DNA of 64,000 bases from Dillenia suffruticosa (taxonomy: Eukaryota; Streptophyta; Magnoliopsida; Dilleniales; Dilleniaceae), in contig JAVTVX010000018.1 of the NCBI GenBank assembly GCA_033439265.1, positions 8,292,501-8,356,500 on the forward strand, read 5' to 3'. This document shows, one piece after another, positions 11,431 through 23,084 of this stretch (positions are counted from its first letter, which is position 1; every line of letters begins with the position of its first letter). The translations under genes were made by a program, and so were the position numbers. A model generated the notes under the pieces. It was given only the letters and a program-made list of their open reading frames with translations. It had not been told where the DNA came from and did not search any database.

Positions 11431-12666
11431 TAGAGAAAAAAAAATGGTAGTGTCATATGACTAGAAAAGAAGCAATTAAATGAAAACTTTTCATTTGGGA
11501 AATATTTTTTAATTAATTTATAAATTTAATATCATGAGAAAACTTTTCATGTGATGAAATTTAAAATCACAATTCATTTGAGGGGAAAAAAAAAGTGATT
11601 CAAATTGGGTGAACCACTTTGTATTTACAAAATTTCACCACCAAATCAATTTTCACATCATTATTCCCAAATTTTGGGTATACAAATGACTAATTTCAGC
11701 TATGAGCAAACAAATGTTTTTATGTTTTGAAGAAGATTAAGATTAACTACAAAGCATCGTGACCACATTGTATTAAAAAAATAAATCTCCCATGCTATGG
11801 TCCATATACTTATGTACCAACATTATGGTCATCAAAGGACTTAGAATTATAATGTTATGGTTCCTACACTTTTACCATCATAGTAAATGTCTCAAATTTG
11901 TAGATAATATACATATATATATAATGAAAGAATAAGTCACACACACACTATATATAATAGACACGGGCGCCACGCATAGAATATGCGTTATATGCCTAAA
12001 TCTCCTAACTATTTTACTAAAATTATCTTTGTTTTCTTTGATTTTGGATATGATTCTTTCTACTAAACTTTTTTATCCCTTCATTGATCAATTTAGCTCC
12101 TTAACATTTATGTTTTCTTTAATATTAATTTAAATACTATTTTTATTGTTTTATTTGAATACATGTTTAATATTTTCCCTTAAAAATATTTTTATATTCT
12201 ATTTTTATTTCAACCCGAAATGCAAAATTCTTACCCAATCTCTAAACTTGATATTCTTAATTCTAATGTTTATGAATTTAGCACTAAATTAAAGTTATTT
12301 AATTTATTTAAAATACTATAAATTTTAAATGGTGATATTTTTGAATTTTAAAATTTTTTTTCTATATTTTTTTATCATTAACATGTATATATACATTGTT
12401 ATTATATTTTATAATATTTAAATATTTAAATAGTTCTCAACAACAATGGAATTACTGAACCAAGAATTGATGGCTCGATTGGTTGAATAACCAGTTAAGG
12501 TGAACCAAAAAGGTGTTGGCTTTGAATCTTATGGGTTGGTTTCCTCTAATTCGAAACCCAATCTAATCTAAGAATAAATGGACCTCACATTAAAAAAGGT
12601 ATAATCAAAATACAAGCAAATTCTTTCCATACATAATTATTTTATGTTTAAACTTTTTATAACGTA
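11431..12666. other. AT-rich spacer, no gene seen
   Basis: Poly-AT sequence without similarity to the rest of the window. The only structure noted is a short hairpin at 11,972-11,988 followed by CCTAA. Confidence 0.5.
11972..11988 (+). repeat. Short hairpin ACGCATA-GAA-TATGCGT
   Basis: A perfect 7-bp stem with a 3-nt loop, followed 11 nt later by CTAA. The layout recalls a Helitron 3' end, but the CTRR-T insertion context is not met and no 5' end is seen. Confidence 0.35.
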
Positions 12667-13496
12667 AAAATGGAAGTCAACTAGGCTGACCTTCCTATAA
12701 GCTATACTATGTCCATAGCTAGGTAGTGTCGACACCTTAAACTTTGAGTGTTGACACCCATACATGTGTACACTTAGATACTTTATATCCTAATCAATTG
12801 AGTTGATTTGGTGTCCGTCACTGGTGCCATCATGTGAGTGCGATATGGTGTAGTGGCATGTGTCTTGCTCTTGTTATGACATGCCATTGGCTCTTGGATT
12901 GACATATACCTTTGCATGTGGCATGGCATGCATTGTAGTATGTGGCACACTACATGCCTTAGCACATAACATGCTATGTGTCCTGTTAATGTTAAGGCCT
13001 ATGACATGTATCATAGCTCATGCCTTGCGTGCAATACCTTGTGCTTTGTCATGCTTGGTGAGCTCACATGTATGTCACCCTTACATGGATTTATCTAAGT
13101 GTCAAGAGTGCAAGTAGACTTTAGACTTATAGTGGGTCAACTTGACCTAAATATATTGTGTCCTATATTCATTTTAACCATTATTATTTGACCATTAGAA
13201 TTTAAAAAATTAGTTTATTTCGTTAAGCTAAACATGGGAGTCGACTGACAGTTATAAGGAAGTCGACTTGTGCTACATGCAGAGCTTAACTTAGTTTGTG
13301 TAGAATAAGCAAGCCGACTAGCATAGGTGAGGTCGTCAACTTGTCTTAAGTTGTGAGCTGCCTAAGCAATTTGGAATCGATCCTATACTTGTTCTAAAAA
13401 CATTTAAACCAATCTTTCATTAGTTTAACATGTGTTTTCATCATTAGCACTTATTAGTTCACCTTTTGATCATCATCAAAACTCATTTTGCTAACA
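12667..13496 (-). repeat. Copia A 3' LTR, truncated
   Basis: In plus orientation this stretch parallels 22,298-23,067: GGAAGTCAA.T.GGCTGAC, GTCGACACCCATACATGTG, ATACTTTAT.TCCTAATCA, GGCATGTGTCYTGCTC and ATTATTTG.CCATTAGAATTT occur in the same order. Its minus-strand start TGTTAG (13,496) follows a GGGAGA polypurine tract. The other ~1.5 kb of the LTR is missing on this side. Confidence 0.85.
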
Positions 13497-13509
13497 ATCT
13501 CCCTTTTTT
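13497..13509 (-). other. Copia A polypurine tract
   Basis: The minus strand reads AAAAAAGGGAGAT immediately before TGTTAG, the normal junction of polypurine tract and 3' LTR. A second purine run (AAGGGGGAGTATC) occurs at about 13,586-13,598. Confidence 0.75.
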
Positions 13510-14063
13510 GATGATAAACAAAAGCTAAACTAATGAAAGATTTTTCTAAGTGTTTCTAAGGGTCATAAGTGTTCATAAGTATTGATACTCCCCCTTAATC
13601 TATGCTTCTATGCTCCCCTTTACCTTATGCACTCTTATGCCTATTTTCTCCCTTGTTTCCTACTTTTCTCCCACTTTTTGTCATCAACAAAAGGGTTAAA
13701 ACTTCAAGGGCAAAAAATAGCCCAAGGTTAATGTCATTAACCTATTATAGAGGAGTCCAAGTAGTAATTCCTCCTAAATCTATGCCTAGGTCATTAACCT
13801 TTGTAGGATTTAAAGGTGTCATGAGTATGTGTTTGTGCAGTGATGTGAGCATGCATTTGGGAAGTATGCAATGAAAATTGTGCATGTTTAAAGATATCCA
13901 AGGCACCAAAGCATAACTTCACAAATCCAAATATAGTCTTACATAGCTTAAAATAAGGTTTATTACACAAAACAAAAAATACAACTAAAACATCAAGCAA
14001 ATCACAAAGAAAACATGAAACACAAGCAAGAAAAGACATCAAACACATTTATAGGATCTTTGG
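13510..14063 (-). other. Copia A untranslated region between the env-like ORF and the 3' LTR
   Basis: No domain is seen in either strand; T- and C-rich on the plus strand. Typical 3' untranslated sequence of a long copia element. Confidence 0.5.
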
Positions 14064-15240
14064 TCATGGCTCGACAGGTGGGGGTGCATCCCTACCAGTA
14101 AGTAACGTGTTTACCTTCCCTTTTACCCTCATAATCTGTCCTTTCATCCTATTCATCTGCTCTTGCATGATGTATAGTTCGCTTTGCATGTTAGAGAGTT
14201 GATGTTGCACTTCATCATTCATTTGATGCATGAAATGTTGAAGCATGTCCATTGTGATTGGTTGAGAGTGGAGAGCATGAGTGCCAGCATTTTCTTCATG
14301 ATGAGTAGTTACGATTGATGAATGAGGTACATTGGATGAATGTTGAGTTGGTTGGGTTGGTTCAATGTTTTTAGGAATGTCTAAATTATTTTCTTCTGTC
14401 TCTTTACTATGTTCCCCTTCTTCTTCTTTTCTCCACCCCATCAATTTCTATCCCCTTGGCCTTAAGAAGAGAAGTGGCTCAAATACTAATTCTAGAATTA
14501 AGTTCAATTCCTACTTCTCAAGACAAGTCTACCTCACGTCTATGTAAGATGACTATGATCATTGAGGAGTAGGAAAGATTTCCTTTGTTAGACTTTCTCG
14601 TAGCTATCATATGAAGAGAGATTAGAAAGTAAAGACCGGGTTTCCTTCCCTTCATCAAGCAAGCCATTAACCAGAAGTTTTCTCTTGTAATTATGGAATG
14701 TTTTCTTACTTTATGTCTCAAGTTGTGGGTGATTATCAAATGTAGGAGCCTTTCATGAAGATCTAAAGATGAAACTCTATTATCTACTTCTTGTAAAAGA
14801 GGATTTTTATATATAACTCTTGCATCATCTACGAGTATGGTTTTCATATAATATTTATATTTATTGTATGTTATTCATTCTTGTTGACCTATGCTGCAAA
14901 ATAAGTTTGGGTGTCATCACTATTTCCATTCCTCCAAGATTTGTTTTGAGCATACATCTCTGCTCACAATCTTGTATGATTATATCACTTTCCTTCTTAT
15001 CTTGCTTGTTTCCCTTGAATTCTCCTATATTATTGTAGAATAATCTCACTAATTTATTATATGATGGAGAGAATGGCAATGTGAGGCTAGAGGGACACAC
15101 AGGTATAATGTGCTTTCCATAAGGAAAATTAATGCTCTCCAAAAATTCCCAATCAATTGTCCTAGAACGGATAGTAGCCCTAGAAGAAAACCATTATTTA
15201 GAAGACTTACATTGATTTCCTGATAGGAGGTCTTCATGGT
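14064..15240 (-). pseudogene. Env-like / 'plant transposon protein' ORF of copia A
   Basis: Minus-strand fragments in three frames assemble in the expected order. First, KLVRLFYNNIGEF (about 15,060-15,020; family pattern LV+FY.N). Next, LHERLLHLIITHNLRHK (about 14,770-14,715). Then FWLMACLMKGRKPGLYFLIS (about 14,680-14,615) and LSYSSMIIVIL. A hydrophilic tail follows with a Q/M-rich coiled coil (MLQHFMHQMNDEVQHQL, about 14,250-14,200). This matches the 'putative plant transposon protein' domain found in env-like ORFs of SIRE copia and some gypsy elements. Its role is not established, and I see no convincing signal peptide or fusion peptide. Frameshifts and stops make it inactive. Confidence 0.65.
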
Positions 15241-16091
15241 TGAATCTTCAAGGGCTTCCTGACATGGTGATAATATACTGGATTCCCTTGTAAAGAAAAA
15301 ATAATTTTCTTTAGATGGAAAGTAATGGATTGTGAAGTCTTGGGCTTAGGGGTGATTCTAGTTGGTTAGGATATTCCATTTTAACAAGGTTTTGTTCATT
15401 GGAGTATTGGTCTAAAGAGAGAGAGTGGGTGTTTCAAGAGTTTTGGGAGGGGTAAATGAAGATTTAACCTAAAATAACCTATTTATACCTGCAATTGTTT
15501 GTATAGTGAGTCGACTCATGTCCAACAATAGTTGACTCACTCAACCTACTCTCTAAAATTTAAACATTTGTAACTTTTAGGCTAGTCAACGCAACCTATG
15601 GTCTAATCAACTTGGCTTATCTAAGGAAGAGTTTACAATGATGAATGTTGACACTCTATCTTTGAGGTGTCAACACCAAGTTCTGTCCATATCTTTACCA
15701 TGTGTTCAAGGGCTAGTCGACTTGGTGTAGATATCCAGTCGACTGATGGTGTCAAAAATGGCCTATCCTAGGTGCAAGTGAGTTAGTCGACTACGAATGC
15801 CATGGTTTGAGTCATGCCTTAGATCTAAAGGGATTGGGGTCAGAACTTGAAGGTGTTGGGGTTGGAACTCACTCATGTTCATCTTATGCAACTAAGTAAT
15901 AGTCGACTACCTATATATAAGGAGTCGACTCATCCAATTTTCCTAAGAGTTCTAAGCCAAGAGATCCATTCATTTTTTGTTGTCTCCTTGAAGGCAAGTC
16001 GACTAACTTTATGAACAAGTTGACTTTTCATCTGAGATTTTCAACAACATGCATTGACAAGCAAAAGAACCATTACACAATCAAGAAATCA
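15241..16091 (-). other. Copia A spacer between pol and the env-like ORF
   Basis: No domain found. It contains several GTCGACT / AGTCGACT words of the kind scattered through the LTRs of this family. Confidence 0.5.
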
Positions 16092-17740
16092 TCAATTCTC
16101 AAAATTCATCATCCCTAGCTCTCTTCTTAAGTTATAGAACCTATTTTTATCAAGGGGTTTGGTGAATATGTCATCTATTTGCTTGTCTATTTCAATGTAC
16201 TCAAGAATTATATCTCCTTTCAGCACATGGTCTCTTATAAAGTAATGTCTTACTTATATATGCTTTGTTCTAAAATGATGGACTGGATTTTTGGTTAAAT
16301 TGATTGCACTAGTGTTGTCGCATCTAATTACAATGCAATCTAGCTCCAATCCATAATTTTTCATCTGATACTTTATCCACAGCACCGCCCAACAGCAATG
16401 TACTCTGCGTTGTGGTTGATGTCACTATACTATTCCATTTCTTAGAAAACCAAGACAGCAACATACTTCCAATGTATTGGTACATGCCACTAGTACTCTT
16501 CCTAATTACTTTGTATCCTTCAAAGTCTATATTAGAATAACCATCAAACTCAAGCGATGACCTTCTATAATACCAGATACCTAAGTTATGTCTGTCTTTA
16601 ATGTGTGTAAGAATTCTTTTAAATGTAGATATGTGTGATTCCTTAGGAGCTGACTAAAATCTTGCACACAACCATACACTAAAGAGAATATCAGGCCTCG
16701 ATGAACTTAGAGCACATAGGTTTGCCTTCTTTATCCTTGTCCATCTTTACAGTAGTGCTCATAGGAATTGCACTCGCATTATCTTTTCCTAAACCAAACT
16801 TCTTCACCAATTTCTTAGCAAACTTAGATTGACCAACGAAAATCTTTTTCTCAGTTTGCTTTATCTACTGTCCTAGATATAATTTAGCTCTCTCATCATA
16901 CTCATCTCAGACTTAGCTTGTAGTATGTATGACTTTAGTAAACTCTTGGCAAAACTTTTCATTGGTGGCTCCAAAGACCATGTTATTAACATAAATTTGT
17001 ACTATCAACATTTTTTGTCTTTTCTCTTAATGAATAAAATTGTATCAATCTTGCCACTTTGAAAATCTTTCTCAACAAGAAAGTTGCTTAACCTTTCAAA
17101 CCAATTGGAGATTGTTTCAGACCATACAATGCCTTTAACAATTTGTGTACATGGTTTGGATGCTTAGAATGTTCAAAACCTAGTGGTTGCTCTACATACA
17201 AAGTTTCCTCAATTATTTCATTCAGAAATGCACTCTTGATATCCATCCGATACAACTTAAAGTTCATGAAACCAGCAAAGGTAAGAAATATTCTAATTGC
17301 TTCCAATCTTGCCATAAGTATAGGTTTCATCATAATGTATCCCTTCTTCTTGACTATATCCATGAACAGAGTGATCTTTTGGTCTAGGTACAATGTTCTT
17401 GATATCATTTCTCTAAAATTGATTAAACACTTCTTGCATAGCTAATATCCAATTATCATCTCCTAATCCTCATTAACATTCTTAGGCTTAATTTGTGAGA
17501 TAAAAGCTATAAAGTTACACTAGTTTTGTAGAGATGATCTTGTTCTAACTCCTAAACTTACATTGCCTATGATGTTCTCTGCATTCACTGCTTTCCTAAT
17601 CACTGGATATTTGATTTCCTGCTTTTGGGAAGTTTATTCCTCTTCCTTAGGTTCTTGATCTATTTCAGAAGTTTTCCCATGAGCATTTTCATTCTCAACA
17701 ACTTCTGGTTCCATAATTAGCTCATAAGTGCTTCATCATC
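16092..17740 (-). pseudogene. Copia A reverse transcriptase and RNase H
   Basis: RT: RLEAIRIFLTFAGFMNFKLY, then MDIKSAFLN (catalytic D of the first motif kept), LYVEQPLGFE and KALYGLKQSP (17,320-17,110). The YVDD box reads YVNNM at 16,979-16,993: both aspartates are asparagine (GAT to AAT, GAC to AAC). RNase H: DNTSAINLTKNPVHHFRTKHI (about 16,330-16,250), then ILEYIEIDKQIDDIFTKPLDK and a stop at 16,092-16,094. Many further stops and frameshifts are present. The order RT then RNase H at the end of pol fits Ty1/copia. Confidence 0.87.
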
Positions 17741-18640
17741 AAAGCTCTTTTTGCCTTACTTTGCTAGAGGTTGAGTATCCTAAAAATATACCTTCATCAC
17801 TTTTGGCATCAAACTTTACTGAAGAGTCCTTGCCAATGTTCAATACATAACACTTGCATCCAAATACATGGAAGTAGACTATGTTGGGTTGGGTCTTTTG
17901 TCTTTGTAAAGCTCATAAGAGATGTTCTTAAGGATAGGTCCGATTAATGCTCTATTCAAAATGTAACAGACTGTCTGCCCAAAAGTACTTAGGCAAGTTA
18001 CACTCATAGAGTATTATTTTTGTCATCTCCTTTAAAGTCATATTTTATTCTGTCGGGATGTTATAGATGTTAAGAAATTATGGTCTATGTTATACTCTTC
18101 ATAGAAGTTCTATGTAGTTTTATTGTCAAACTCCATTCCATGATCGTTTTTTATACTCTTAATTGAACATCCTTTCTCATTCTGGCTAGGAATAGCAAAG
18201 AATAGTCATCTATGTTCACAAATCCATAATGCCTTCCCCCTTATAATCTGAGTTCTAACAGGTCTAAATAGATTTATGTGTAGAAGTTATAGGGGTCTAC
18301 TTGTTGGCTCTTCATTTTTGGGCTTAAAGGATGATTTGATATGCTTACCCTTCATGCAAGTATCGCACAACCTATTTCTTTTAAATTTAATTTTGGATAG
18401 GCCTTTCACTATGTCTTTCCTAACTAGTTTTGATATAAGATCTATACTTACATGGCCTAATTTTCTATACCATAGTTAGATATTGTCATGGCTCACAGCT
18501 ATGAGATATGCCTCTTCTGAATGTACTATGTTGTATAGGTTAATTACATAAATGTTTCCTTATCTAACACATCAAAATCTAACCTCTTTGCTCAACTTAT
18601 CTATCATCTTACAACAATCAAAGTCAAACAAAACAACATA
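17741..18640 (-). pseudogene. Copia A integrase region, heavily decayed
   Basis: Located between protease and RT, where copia integrase belongs. The minus strand carries short family-like stretches in mixed frames, interrupted by stops throughout. I could not place all catalytic residues, so this rests mainly on position in pol. Confidence 0.55.
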
Positions 18641-18649
18641 TTCTTTATC

Positions 18650-18960
18650 ACAGAGCTAAGAAATGTTAAGTAAGTTATGCTTTAGGCCTTTAACTAACAA
18701 ACCATGTTCAACTTGGGTTGGAAACATACATATGTTGTCAATAATGATAATCCTTCCCTTTGAATTGTCTCCAAAGACAACTTTGCTTCCATGTCTCTCC
18801 TCCAAGTAGTTGAACCTTGTAACATCTCCTGTCATGTGCTGGGACCAGCCATTGTATAAGAACCAAGTGTTCCTGGATCCTTCAGCTCTAAAGCAAGTCT
18901 GTGAAAAAAGAAGTTCAACTTTTTGATACCCAAATCTTTTCGAGTCCAACTTGGATAGTT
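18650..18960 (-). pseudogene. Copia A protease / GAG-pre-integrase
   Basis: Reads NTWFLYNGWSQHMTGDVTRF, then KVVFGDNSKGRII and HGLLVKGLKHNLLNIS, the usual copia layout of aspartic protease site, strand and NLLSISQL-type block. The catalytic D-S-G triad is replaced by Y-N-G, so the protease would be inactive. Confidence 0.85.
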
Positions 18961-20698
18961 AAAGAATTTTTCCTAACTAATTCTTTAGGCACATTGTGAT
19001 TTTTCTTTATATAGTGCTTCTAAATCCACAAGCATTAGTGTTGTGTCCTGTTCTATGATATTGTATGTATCTCAAGTGTTTTGTTTGCTTTTTATCCTTA
19101 CTTGTACCAATTTGTTTCTTAAGATTATAGTGCTCAGCTTTATGCCCTTTTCATACATGCATGACATTTAGTCTTAGCCTTATTGGTCTCTAAACTAGAC
19201 ACAAAGAAGGTGTAAAGCTTTTTCTGTGTTGTAACAGGTTATAGCCAAGTTCGGCCTTGTCATATACTGCCATTTAGGCTCCTAACATTAAATCTAGCTT
19301 CTCTTGTACCTAAGCAAGCTTTTACAAAAGGGAACTAAGTTTCTAATTCTTGTCCTTTCTCTTGTTTAAGTTCCTCCTTCAATGTTGATGATTCAAATTA
19401 CCTTTTATCATACAGACATGCATGCTCTTGAGATTTTCTACTTCGGTTCTTAATTTCTTAACCTCTTCATACTTGGTTTTTGTTTCAACATGAAATTTAT
19501 TTTTGTCTTGCCTCAAAGAGTTATTTTCTTCTTTTACTTTCTGATCCTCTAAGTTTAGTTTATCATTTTCTTTCTCCAATTTAGTAAGCATTTTCTTGAG
19601 TGAGGAATTCTTCTTAGATATTTTCCTAAGGTCACAAGGGATTCCATTAGGGCTTCTTGTAAGCCCGATGTAGATAGTTCATCTTCAAAATCAGAACAAT
19701 TAGAAGAGTTAGAATAGTAAGAACATACCTCTTCCTTCTGGCTTTCCTTCAATGCCATAAAACATAGGTTGGCTTGCTCAGTCTCAGCTTCCTCTTCTGT
19801 AAAGCTGCTATCGTCATCACCCTCGGAAGCTAATGCTTTCTTCTTTACTTTCTTATCTTTTCTTTCAACTTTCTTAAGTTGATAACTATCTACTTTCGTT
19901 GCCCAATTGTCTTGCATTCATAGCATCAGAACTCCTCATTCTTCTCTGACTTATTGAATACTACTTTGCCCTTATTCCTTCTCCTTCTTATCATGAATCT
20001 CTTGAATTTCCTTGTGAGTAAAGCCATGTCATATTCATCTTCTTCACTGCCAGAAGTGCTCTCCTTACTTTTTGCCTTGAAAGCCATACCTTTTCCCTTA
20101 TCTTCCTCCACTAAACCTCTTGCATTTAACTTATCTCATGTGCAATAAGGGATCCTACTAGTTTATCCATTGTATTGAAGTAAATCACCATTTCTTGAAC
20201 AGACTCTCCATTCTTCATTTTAAAGGCTTAATATTCTTGCCTCAACAATTTGATTTTGTTTTTTCACATTTGGTTAGTCCCTTCATAAGTTGCCTCCAGC
20301 CTTTGCCAAATTTCTTTGGTTGTGGTGTAAGATGAGACTCTGTTATATTCATTGAGGCCTAGTGCTAGTTATATTTATTAAGGCCTATTACTAAGTGTAG
20401 GAAGTTGATAGCTTTGCAACTGGCCTAGTAAGCTTTTTTTTTTTTTTTTTTTTCAGGGTTCATATTCTTCATTTTTACTAGAACACGAAATTCATCTATC
20501 TCTTCTATAGGGAATTCAATTCCCTCTTCGATTATCATCCAAACTATTTCTTCTTGTGCTATTATGAAGTTGCTTATTCTCTACTTCCAATAACTATAAT
20601 TATTACCACTGAAAAAATGGTGCTCTATTTGTAGAGCATGCATCAAATGGTATACTATCCCTATTCAATGTCATTCCAGATCTCTAGTACTGAAGCTG
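18961..20698 (-). pseudogene. Copia A gag (coiled coil, zinc knuckles)
   Basis: Fragments from 20,111 downward: an acidic/basic block, a degenerate CCHC knuckle (CYECKTIG followed by QRK instead of GHxK, about 19,925-19,895), the EEEAETEQANLCFMAL block typical of long copia gags (about 19,800-19,750), then a coiled coil of E, K and L heptads (19,591-19,400). A second CxxC motif (CHACMK) lies near 19,165. Gag forms the particle and packages the RNA. Frameshifts and stops interrupt it repeatedly. A T20-type homopolymer lies at about 20,435-20,453. Confidence 0.75.
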
Positions 20699-20699
20699 T

Positions 20700-20713
20700 C
20701 TACTCTGATGCCT
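20700..20713 (-). promoter_or_regulatory. Copia A primer-binding site (decayed)
   Basis: The minus strand reads AGGCATCAGAGTAG, two to three changes from the TGGTATCAGAGC initiator-tRNA-Met site used by plant copia elements. It lies just inside the 5' LTR. Confidence 0.65.
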
Positions 20714-23067
20714 ATTAAACAACTTAGATCTAACAACCTAGAAGGGAGGGGTGAATAGGTTGTTTACCATTTTATAGGATTTTCTAAACTTTTGACAGAA
20801 ATTACAAAAGAGAGAGAGAAAAGTGCTCGACACAGTGTTTTATAGTGGTTCCACTAACTTGGTATACATCCACTCCTAGGCTTTACCTAGAGTTTTAAAT
20901 CCACTATTTAACTATCAAATAGTATAATCAACTAGGTTCAACAATTTTAGTCATACCTTACAAGTGTTACTCACAGAATACTCACACTAACTTTCTCAGT
21001 ACTAGCTAACCCTAACCTTTCCTTACACAAGCAATTTGCCAAGACCAAGAATACCCTTTCCTCTTGATTTCTTACAAGATTTAGAGTGGAAAGAAGGTTA
21101 CAAGATTGAGCCTTAAAGCTCTGATATGGACTTTTACAATTTAGAATAAATAAACCTAAGGAAATGAAAAACTGAAAAGATCGAGGACTCTTAATACTCA
21201 ATAAATGTTTACAATTATTTCAAAAGATTGTTTGATCTTCAATGTTGGTTGTATTTATAGCCTCTCAAACTGTTCTGACCGTTGAAGCCCATTTAGTGTT
21301 GAGATATAGCCGTTGGACCTTGTTAAGAGTTCATTAAATGCACAAACTACTTTTTTGAAAACTAGTTGTTATTCACAAGCGATTCAACTACTCCCTCTTT
21401 GCCAATTGGCTACCTTTTGAATTTTGTCTGTGTTGTTGCTTCTTGCACGAGTCGACTACCTTTATCTTTCAAGTTGACTTCTACCTGGCTCAGTACAAAT
21501 ATTTGAGCTTGAACAGTACCAAGTTCCGATACCTCTAAGATCAAGTATCGGAACCCCTCTTCATACTTAGCTATTTTTCCTTCATCACTAGGAGTGGCAA
21601 CTGCCTCCTTTATGCAAGCCGACCACTTCTTTGGCCTTGGTCAGATTTTAAACATTAACAGTACTTAGTGTCGGTATTCTTAAGTTCAAGTGTCGTCATC
21701 CACTTTTTATGTCTTGTGGTTGTGGACTTATGCATTTTGATGAATCGACTTGGCACTTAAGTATTTGTGCTATGTACATATGTAGGATGGCTTAGTACAT
21801 GTGGCATAGTGTATTGGGCTTATACTAAGTGTCATATGACTTTATGCACTAGGGTTGCTCATGTCTTTAGACTTGTGAAGTATTATGTTCAAAGCAAGTA
21901 TTATGCAAGTTGACTACTGCCTTTCAAGCAAACGACTTGCCCATGTTTTACACATGGGAGCGTTGACACCCGAACATCAAGGTATCGGTACTTCACCTCC
22001 ATACTTAAAACTTTTCTATGTTATGATGAGGTGAGTCAACTAGGGTGAAAGCGCAAGTCGACTTGGCCATTTGTCTTGTGTGATTTCATGTGAATTATGG
22101 CGGCGTAATGCAATGGCTTGTGGCATGTTTATGCTCGTGTCATGCTTGTGCCAAGCTACTGTTAGGCTAATACCATTCCAATGTCATGTTCATGCAATAC
22201 TCATGTTATCCTTGTGACATGATCATGTCATGTACAAGCAATGCTCATGCCAGGCTCGTACATTACACAAGTGCTTAATGCTGGAGTCAACTACCAGTAT
22301 AATGGAAGTCAATTGGGCTGACTTTCCTATGACCTATACTATGTCCATAGCCAATAGTGTCGACACCCATACATGTGCACACTTGGATACTTTATGTCCT
22401 AATCAGGTGAGTCGACCAATTGTACCAAGCAAGTTGACTAGTGTGATCATGTGAGTGCAATATAGTGTAATGGCATGTGTCCTGCTCATATTGTGACATG
22501 CAATTGGCTCATAGCTTGACATATACCTTGGCATGTGGCACGCTATGTGCTAAAGCAAGTAGTATGCTATGTATCTTACTAATGTTAAGGCCTGTGACAT
22601 GTGTCACACCTCACGCCTTGTGCGCAATGCCTTGTGCTTTGTCATGCTTGGTGAGCTAACATGTATCCCACCCTTACCTATGTGGATTGACTTGAGACTT
22701 ATAGTAGGTCGACTTGACCTAACTATATTGTGTCCTATAATCATTTTTACCATTATTATTTGGCCATTAGAATTTCAAATTTTAGTTTGTTTTGTTAAGC
22801 TAATCATGCGAGTCGACTGACTGTTATGAGGAAGTTGACTTGTGCTAAGTGTAGAACCTAACCAAGTTTGTGAAGAATAAGCAAGTCGACTAGCACAAGT
22901 GAGATAGTCAACTTATCTTAAATTGTGAGTTGTCTAAGTATTTTGAATCGATCCTATATTTGTTTAACTATACTTAAACGAATCTTTCATTAGTTTAACA
23001 TGTGTTTTGCATCATTAGCACTTGTTCGCTCACCATTTGCTCATCATGCAAACTCATTTTGCCTATA
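20714..23067 (-). repeat. Copia A 5' LTR (~2.3 kb)
   Basis: Bounded by the PBS on one side and by the end of homology with the 3' LTR on the other (CATTTTGCCTATA versus CATTTTGCTAACA). The inner end GGAGGGGTGAATAGGTTG resembles the end of the solo LTR at 48,654 (GGGGATGAATAGGTTT). It contains repeated CATGCTCATG / GGCATGTG words (22,090-22,260) and many GTCGAC-like motifs. The exact inner border is uncertain by about 15 bases. Confidence 0.7.
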
Positions 23068-23084
23068 GTAATCTAAAAAGGAGA

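Larger units (their letters stand above)
12667..23067 (-). mobile_element. Copia element A: large, decayed SIRE/Maximus-type LTR retrotransposon
   Basis: Order on the minus strand, from high to low coordinate: 5' LTR (about 20,714-23,067), PBS, gag with zinc knuckle and coiled coil, protease, integrase, RT and RNase H (to about 16,092), an extra env-like ORF (about 15,240-14,064), polypurine tract, 3' LTR (13,496 down to about 12,667). Copia order (integrase before RT), long LTRs, a long coiled-coil gag and an ORF after pol together suggest SIRE/Maximus; the clade call is inference. The 3' LTR matches only the first ~0.8 kb of the 5' LTR, so the left end is truncated and no TSD can be checked. 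Catalytic residues in protease and RT are lost. Confidence 0.85.

Noticed and set aside
13602-13874. 90-codon plus-strand ORF
   Set aside because: Antisense to the copia A 3' untranslated region and T/C-rich; no similarity recognised.
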